The notes beneath the pieces were generated by a model. That model worked only from the letters and a program-made list of their open reading frames with translations. It was not told where the DNA came from and searched no databases. DNA of 64,000 nt from Parascedosporium putredinis. Lineage: Eukaryota; Ascomycota; Sordariomycetes; Microascales; Microascaceae. The translations under genes were made by a program, and so were the position numbers. Shown here piece after piece: positions 57,656 through 64,000 of the stretch; position 1 is the first letter of the stretch, and each line of letters opens with the position of its first letter. The DNA lies in NCBI GenBank assembly GCA_949357655.1, contig CASHTG010000013.1:496001-560000 (forward strand). The letters are read 5' to 3'.

Positions 57656-58170
57656 TATTGGCCGGTACTTTCGTAGCGATCAGGTCTTCAAGTGAGTGGT
57701 AAATCAGGCCAAGTGGAATGGGGCGACAATACTTGTGCCAAGTTCGGAAGGGCTTGAACCCTTCGTTCTCTGGGGGAATAACACTTGGGATGCTAGAGCC
57801 TTTTCAGTAGTTTTGCTGAACCCGACGACTGCGTAGGGAGGAAACGACCTCAAGGCCGGGAAAGGAAGGACAGTCATAATATCTAGCTTATGCAAGAGTA
57901 AGCCAGAACCGCCGTTCTTTACCCTTTCCGCGTGAACCGCGATTGTCTCATGCACTTCCGATTCTCGAGGCTCGTCGAGGCATTTGCGAGCCCCTACGTT
58001 GACGCAAAACCCCATTCACTTCGTTGTCCGCGACGCAAGCAAAGGGTACTCATGACGACTCAACTCGCACAGTCATGGATCAAAAGGGGAAGCTGGCACG
58101 ATTGAATACGGCGAGTTCTACAAGGTCGTTCTTTTCCCGAACTATCACTCGGGGGAGATGGCAGACACGA
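57656..58170. other. Spacer
   Basis: No supported gene; the minus-strand frame at 57704-58015 lacks recognisable domains. Confidence 0.4.
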
Positions 58171-59398
58171 AGATCCGAAAGGCCCCTTGGGGCTCACCAC
58201 ACTTTATGAGCCCAACGCCGATGTTGTTGCCGATATAATATTCGTTCACGGCTTAAACGGGGGCTGACAAAGCACATGGAGCAAAGGAAACAATGTTGCT
58301 CTATTTTAGCCAAAGGAGTGGCTTCCAACAGAGGATACGTTCCGACACGTTCGGATACACACTTTCGGGTATCCCGCGCTCCTCTCGAGTCAGTCTGTCC
58401 TAAGTATTCACGGCTTTGCGCGATCACTCCTTACTTCTATTAAAGACTCGCCCGTCATGAATGAGGACCAGAAGGTATAAAGTAGAAATATAGTCAAGTT
58501 CGCTGAACAGTAGCGCTGACCTTTATGGTTTCCCTCTAGCCACCCCTGATGTTTGTCGCCCATAGCATGGGTGGCCTTGTCGTTAAAAAGGCGTATATAC
58601 TCGGCCACGGTGATAGGGACTTTCAATCCGTCGTCAGTCGAGTCGTGTCTATAATTTTTCTGGCTACGCCCCATCAGGGGAATACAGTTGCGGAGATACT
58701 CAACACTCTCATCAGCTTGGTGTCGGGCTCTCGCGCATTTTTGCAGAACTCTCTCCCGCCTCGAGTACATCGCAGGAAATTAACGACGCATTTCCACGGT
58801 TCTCTGGAAATCTGAAACTGAGATCTTTTATCAGTCAATCGCTATGGAGGTCGCGTCCACAAAGAAGCTCATCGTTGACAAGTCCAGTGCCATGATGAAT
58901 CTTGCCAATGAGCAGAAGACGTTACTCAACGCCGACCACCGCAATGTCGCCATGTATGATTCGCGCAGTGATCCTTGCTACATTGCTGTGCGGAACGCCA
59001 TGTCCAAGATAGTCGCCCCGTACCGGAAACAGTTCAAAGCCCATAGGCACAGCATGGCACAGGAAGAGCAAGCCGCACTTAGCCGTTTTCTGGCTATCTC
59101 GGGGGCCCCGGAGGACGATCTTATAGTGTATGTGGGCCTTCTAGGCTCCCGCGAATGGCTAATCAGCAAAGAATACTTCAGATCTTGGGCCGAGTCGTCC
59201 TGTGCGGCATTCCTTTGGCTACGCGGTCGTCCGGGCGCGGGAAAGAGCGTATTGGCTGCCCATGTCGTTCGCCACCTACGAGATAAAGGGTTGGACTGTT
59301 GTTTCTTCTTCTTTAAGATGGGAGACAGCATGAAGTCAACTGTTAATGTGTTTCTAAGATCAATAGCGTGGCAAATGGCAGTCCTGCATCTTACATAA
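58171..59398 (+). pseudogene. Truncated NLR: SesB-like hydrolase plus start of NACHT
   Basis: Same family architecture as the NLR at 32740-37935 but incomplete. It begins PLGLTTLYEPNADVVADIIFVHGLNGG, followed by an in-frame TGA (58265-58267), STWSKGNNVALF, a TAG, then PKEWLPTEDTF. After an intron come FVAHSMGGLVVKKAYILG (nucleophile Ser) and FLATPHQGNTVAE. After a T4 run one base short (58826-58829) the frame continues to LRGRPGAGKSVLAAHVVRHL (Walker A) and stops at 59398 soon after. Walker B, the helical domains and all sensor repeats are missing. The two stops fit R/W-to-stop transitions. The next gene is an unrelated F-box protein. Confidence 0.86.
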
Positions 59399-59676
59399 GG
59401 TATGTTTTTCTGCTTATATAAATCCCTGTAACCTCAGGTGAGCTACTCCACCATACCTCAGGTCATATGTCTCCCCTGGGCTATAGCTGTATTATGGCTA
59501 TTTTAGCACGCGTTCGTTATACTATAGTTTCACCAGGAATTACCCTCCTAGATTCGTCTCGGGCTCGAATTCTTTTCTCGCATTTTCCCCACGCCTATCA
59601 ATCAATACTCGATTCATACCCCCCCAATATTCCAAAACCCAAGCCAGCACGAATCCGTACCTTTACAGGGCCAACG

Positions 59677-61401
59677 ATGGACAGCACATCCGCCGATCCG
59701 CAGCACAAAACAGATCCCATGGGACCCGGGCACCTCCCCGTCGAAATCCTGCTCGAGATCGCCTCTGACCTCGCCCTTGAAGACTTCCTCCCCTGCGCCC
59801 AGGTCTCTCGCCAGTGGCACGTGGCGTGGACCCAGGCGCCCGTGGTCGCGGCGCTGTGCCGCAGATTCTTCCCCACGCTGCCCAAACCCCACACCTTCGC
59901 CGCCTTCCAGAGGGCGTGCCGCAAGTTCTTTCGCCGGCGGCACGGGAAACACACCGCTGTGGTGGACCACTCGTGGAACGACTTGAAGGCCGGGCTTCCC
60001 TGCTATTTTGAGCTCGATCCTAAGCTTCACCCCGACAACCAATACCCCGATTTGGAGAGCGACGAGCCGTTCATCATGGCCTATGGTGAAGGGAATATCG
60101 TGTGGAATGATGGTATGTGGTTGATCTTTATTGACAATTTGTACACCCGGAAACGGAAAGTTCTACGAGGAGCCGACTGGGGCTTTACCACCTTCCGAAC
60201 TTTTCCGCGGATGTGTGCCGTAGGCAAATCGCTTCTGGTTACCGAGGTAGGACCCGCTACAGGATATCAGCCAGATGGCGGATTCGATATGTAAGTTGAC
60301 TTTGCAACCCCCATGCTCGTCAAGGTCGTAATACTCAACCTATCGTGTAGATTCTTCTATCACCTTGGAACAAATATTGGCGTCAAGCATGTATTCAAGA
60401 AGTCGAGAGAGTATAACCTAAATGACTGGCTGAGTATCCGCACCTGGGGTGAAAAGGCCTTTATAGCTACTGGCCCGTCGAGCATCCACATATTCTCACA
60501 TGATGGGGCTAGCCTCTCGGTCACCTACGTCATCGACCCCCATAGCTCCATGCCGCCAGAACTACGCGGCTTTGCCCACACTGATAATTCACCACCTCCA
60601 AACCAATATCTACCTAACTTCCTCCCTAACCTATATGACCCAGATGGGGTATTTATCGTACTCGCTGGCTCAACCCTCGAGTCTAAGCCGGATAGTACCT
60701 ACTTCCTGGTACGCGAGTTCAGCGGCGCCACACACATTGCGACCTACACATATAACATCTCAAAGACTATACATTCGGTGATAGAGTCTGTGCTCGGCCG
60801 GGATAGCGAGTTTATCGAGTCGGAGCTAGAAGAGGTGAGGTCAAGGGTGGGAGAGGAAAATGGCGACTGGCCTGAGAAGGATCAGTGGCCTGGGACTTAT
60901 GGCAGCGACGAGGGCATATATGAAGTCTTCCGCTTCGTCTTCAGAGCCCATGAGGCTGCCCTCCCCGGCCCCCGGATGGACTGGGAGCTCCACCACCAGG
61001 TCTCAGTTACATTCAGCACGACCACAAAGCAGTGGGGGTCCAGCGGACCTTCATCGATGATGGTGGGGATATAATGGGGACGGCATCGACGAGTGGATCC
61101 CCGGGCTTCTATGCTGAGGAACCAGCAGCTCCTGCGGATATTCTACGACAGCTACGAGTACACAGACTCAAGACCTGTCGTCACGACCCGCGACGTCGAT
61201 ACTGGCGGCTGGGAGAGGACACGTAGAGTGTTGGGGAAGCGCGACGACCTGTATCCCTTGAACCACGAGAACAAGATCTGGAGCCATCGAAGCGAGCGGA
61301 ACATACATATCGATGTTGGCCATGACGAAGACTTTACGGTTTTGTGGGACATGCTTCAGGGGGAATATGTTGTCTTTGACTTCAGGGAGCCGGAGGAGTA
61401 A
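59677..61401 (+). CDS. F-box protein
   Basis: An F-box near the N-terminus (GHLPVEILLEIASDLALEDF, then CAQVSRQWHVAW) would bind SKP1 and link the protein to SCF ubiquitin ligases. The rest is a long fungal-specific region with WNDGMWLIFIDNLY, RGADWGFTTFRTFP, IRTWGEKAFIATG and a C-terminal RIFYDSYEYTDSRPVV and VLWDMLQGEYVVFDFRE. One intron, 60291-60350 (gtaag..gtgtag). The frame breaks at G5 61034-61038 and at two more places by about 61120; adding one G at the first joins KQWG to VQRTFIDDGG. The ATG at 59677 (MDSTSADPQH) is preferred because the 70 codons before it are not protein-like. Substrate proteins are unknown. It lies directly after the truncated NLR. Confidence 0.78.
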
Positions 61402-62556
61402 AGCTTCAATACATTAGAAGTTTTGAAGCAGGCAGCATGCTCAAGATTGTGGTAGTTGTCGATTTCCGACATATATGGCTCGATACTGTGATGAGGGATA
61501 TGAGTGCCTTCAGGGAGGGGAAGATTAGTCGCTTATTTAATTCTCGTTTATTCCCTCGCAGGCTCGCGATAGGGGCACACTATAGCCTCTACTATAAACG
61601 GTCGGCAGGCTGGCCTTTTCCTTATTAAAAGAATAATACTCCTTTCCCTAATAACTCCTATATCTATATTATGATGTTTTTCCCTCTTTTCGCCTATATA
61701 TACTATATCTAATTACCCTCTCTCTATTGTAAACTAGCGATCAAGAGGCCCCTGATTGGTGGCTCTTGGGTCTAGTGTGATAATATTGATGTAGTGAGAG
61801 CTAGAGCAGTTAGGTGACTATTAGACCACCCCTATTTTACGTTGTGCCCGGCTGTAGCAGTTCTTCTTCAATATATATCTAGCATTTATGATATAAGATC
61901 AAGGCCGAATAGCTTATAGTATTAATAATCTTTAGAAATCTAGTTAAGCTCTAATGATTTTAAAGAAAACTAGTGATGCCTAAGTATCGAGTGTTTGTGG
62001 CGAGGTTTTTCCCTTTGCTTAAGAAGCTGATTGAGGTGAGGAGGGTGATTCCGCACCTTGGGTGCAGGACGACGCTGTTTGCCCTCTCCGCCCATACAAA
62101 AATCATGGCAAAACATGCCCTCTCCTCGTGCCACGCACCCCGCAGGGGGTGCTCTCCACCCTATTACAAATACCACCCTAAAACAAATCGAACTTGTAAC
62201 TTCCACCACATATCTATCACCCCCTACTATCATAACCACAAACACGTTTTTCGTGCCTAATATAGTAGATTATATGTCAAATATCGAGAAACAGATCAAG
62301 TTAGCTCTAAGTAGCTATGATCCTTCTACTAGATTTCCACTGACTAAATTAGCTATAGTATTCGATATCCTATATTTCTAGCTTTAGGGCTAGGTAAATA
62401 GATAGAAATCACCTATTAGGAGGCCTAGAACCTATTCACAGCTTACCTAGGAAGAAGAATAGGTCCTTTATAACTATATTAACTAGCTTAAGATAACTTC
62501 TTTAGCTATATAAAGGTCCTTTATCTATAATACTACTAACTATATCCTATCACCTC

Positions 62557-62813
62557 TTCTATAATAAACTCTATATAGAGTTTATTTAAATTATATAGTA
62601 CTATATTTCTCTATAAAAATATAGGGGTAGAGTTTATTTATTTTTATATAGTAAAATAAACTCTATATTTTTTATATATATACCTTTTAAGACCTATATA
62701 AAAATAAAATAGATTTCTAAAAGTATTTAATAGCTAAATATTACCTTTATATAATATCTATTAAATTAATAATAATAAGTTAAAGTTACTAGAAATTCTA
62801 ACCCTATTACCTA
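62557..62813 (+). repeat. AT-rich direct repeat, copy A (257 bp)
   Basis: Starts ttctataataaactc and ends near gaaattctaaccc. It is nearly identical to the segment beginning at 62814, so the two copies are directly abutting. Each begins with a palindrome, taaactctatatagagttta, and contains a second inverted copy of the tagagttta/taaactcta arms. Confidence 0.88.
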
Positions 62814-63064
62814 TTCTATAATAAACTCTATATAGAGTTTATTTAAATTATATAATATTATATTTCCCTATAAAAAATATAAAGGGTAGAGTTTATTTAT
62901 TTTTATATAGTAAAATAAACTCTATATTTTTATATATATACCTTTTTAAAACCTATATAAGAATAAGCTAGATTTCTTAAAGTATTTAATAGCTAAATAT
63001 TACTTTTATATAATATCTATTAAATTAATAATAGTAAGTTAAAATTACTAGAAATTCTAACCTT
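62814..63064 (+). repeat. AT-rich direct repeat, copy B (about 251 bp)
   Basis: Tandem copy of 62557-62813 with few substitutions and small length changes, e.g. atatagtacta versus atataatatta and tataggggtaga versus tataaagggtaga. Several differences are G-to-A or C-to-T, the direction expected from RIP. Confidence 0.88.
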
Positions 63065-64000
63065 AGATTTTAAATAGCTAATTAAGATAAAGTTAGGTTA
63101 CTATATAAGCTATATACTATATAAATATTAATTTCTACTATACCTATTCCTATTATTAAGGTAAGGGTACTATATAATCTAGTTATATCTATAGTTAAGA
63201 TATATTATTAGGGTAAGAACTTAAGGTTAATATACTATATCTTTATATAACGCTATCTTTATTTAAAAGAATATTATAATATATTATACTTTATATAAAG
63301 TTATACTTCTTTAAAAGAAATATTATAATATATTATACTTTTATATACAGCTATCTTTTTTAAAAAATAGTACTTTATAGTTTAAGTTTAAGTTTATATA
63401 TAAGATACTTTTATATAAAGTTATTCTATATTAGTAATAGTACTTTATAGTTTAAATTTAAGTTTATATATAAGATTAAGTTTATTTATTTTAGGTATTT
63501 AAACTTTATATCTAAAATATAATAAGGTTTTTATTAGAAGAACTAATAGGAGGGAGAATAAGATATCTACCTTATATATAAGCTATATAAGCCCTTCCTT
63601 AGGTATAGGATAATACTATTTACCCTCTTCACCTATATAAAAATCATAGTAAAATATACCCTTAACCCTAATAAAATAGCCCCTTACTTAGTTTACTATA
63701 AGCCTACTTTTAACCTCCTTCTCTTCCCTATTAGTATATACTATTAACCTATACTTATCCCTAGTAGTTTAACTCTATAATACTAGATTATAATACTATA
63801 ATATACCTATACTATTATAGTTTTACTAGAGGTCTATTAGATTACCTTTCTTTATAGTTTTACTAGTAATATAAGATAACTCTCCCCTACTTATTTTCTA
63901 GATACCTTTACCTAAGCCTTTATTAAAAGGTTTATTATAAACTAGTATTAGCCTTCTTTACTATTTTACTAGAGGTCTTTTAATTTACTACTCCTTAATA

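Larger units (their letters stand above)
61402..64000. other. Very AT-rich terminal block (probable RIP island)
   Basis: From about 61640, and especially after 62380, the sequence is dominated by ATA/TAT/TTA words with almost no CpG and stops in all frames. I see no gene. It contains the 257-bp direct repeat and several shorter duplications, e.g. tactttatagtttaa at about 63371 and 63440. Confidence 0.7.

Noticed and set aside
57730..57790. tRNA-like T-arm (gaagggttcaagccc on the minus strand)
   Set aside because: No acceptor stem, anticodon arm or internal promoter boxes could be assembled around it.
62557..63064. CRISPR-like array
   Set aside because: The two repeats abut directly with no spacers; the host is a fungus and the units are 257 bp.

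Overview
The window looks like a chromosomal segment of a filamentous ascomycete (Pezizomycotina). Genes carry short introns (about 50-190 nt) with GT..AG ends and CTAAC-like branch points, and the families are typical of that group: HET, SesB/NACHT/WD40, Zn2Cys6, LaeA-like and NRPS. Gene-bearing GC-balanced blocks alternate with AT-rich decayed blocks that look like products of repeat-induced point mutation (RIP). No rRNA, tRNA or CRISPR was recognised.

Layout. 1-1761: no gene, one 19-bp minisatellite. 1762-7935: a LaeA-like methyltransferase (-) and a pisatin-demethylase-like P450 (+), divergent across 2.4 kb. 8968-14462: a large NO-VEIN/sacsin-like GHKL-ATPase protein (-). 16812-18847: a methanol/alcohol-oxidase-like GMC oxidoreductase (+). 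19140-21279: HET protein 1 (-). 22224-24892: wreckage of an aldo-keto reductase and an NRPS. 25772-27403: an HxxxD acyltransferase (+). 27404-32660: AT-rich, with SDR relics and a small Cys-rich GPI-type protein. 32740-37935: a SesB-NACHT-beta-propeller NLR (-). 39531-42431: HET protein 2 (-). 42898-49273: an MFS anion transporter (-), a Zn2Cys6 factor (-) and a divergently transcribed M29/NicX-like enzyme (+). 49274-52866: AT-rich. 52867-55220: an M3 metallopeptidase (+). 56489-57655: a decayed fructosamine-kinase gene (-). 58171-59398: an NLR truncated just after Walker A. 59677-61401: an F-box protein. 61402-64000: extremely AT-rich, with a 257-bp direct repeat.

How genes may work together. 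The two HET genes, two NLR loci and the NOV-like protein suggest an allorecognition/innate-immunity-rich island. The transporter, regulator and enzyme at 42.9-49.3 kb look like a small uptake-and-breakdown module with a shared promoter holding a perfect CTCGG-N8-CCGAG palindrome. P450, GMC oxidase, acyltransferase, LaeA-like methyltransferase and NRPS remnants suggest an eroded secondary-metabolism neighbourhood.

A key caveat: nearly every conserved gene breaks frame where restoring one base to a short homopolymer (A, T, G or C) recovers the family reading frame. The changes I resolved are almost all contractions. That is more like residual long-read sequencing error than biology, so I annotate these genes as probably intact. 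True nonsense changes (HET1, NLR2, fructosamine kinase, SDR) are treated separately. All family calls are from reading translations by eye; no database search was run.
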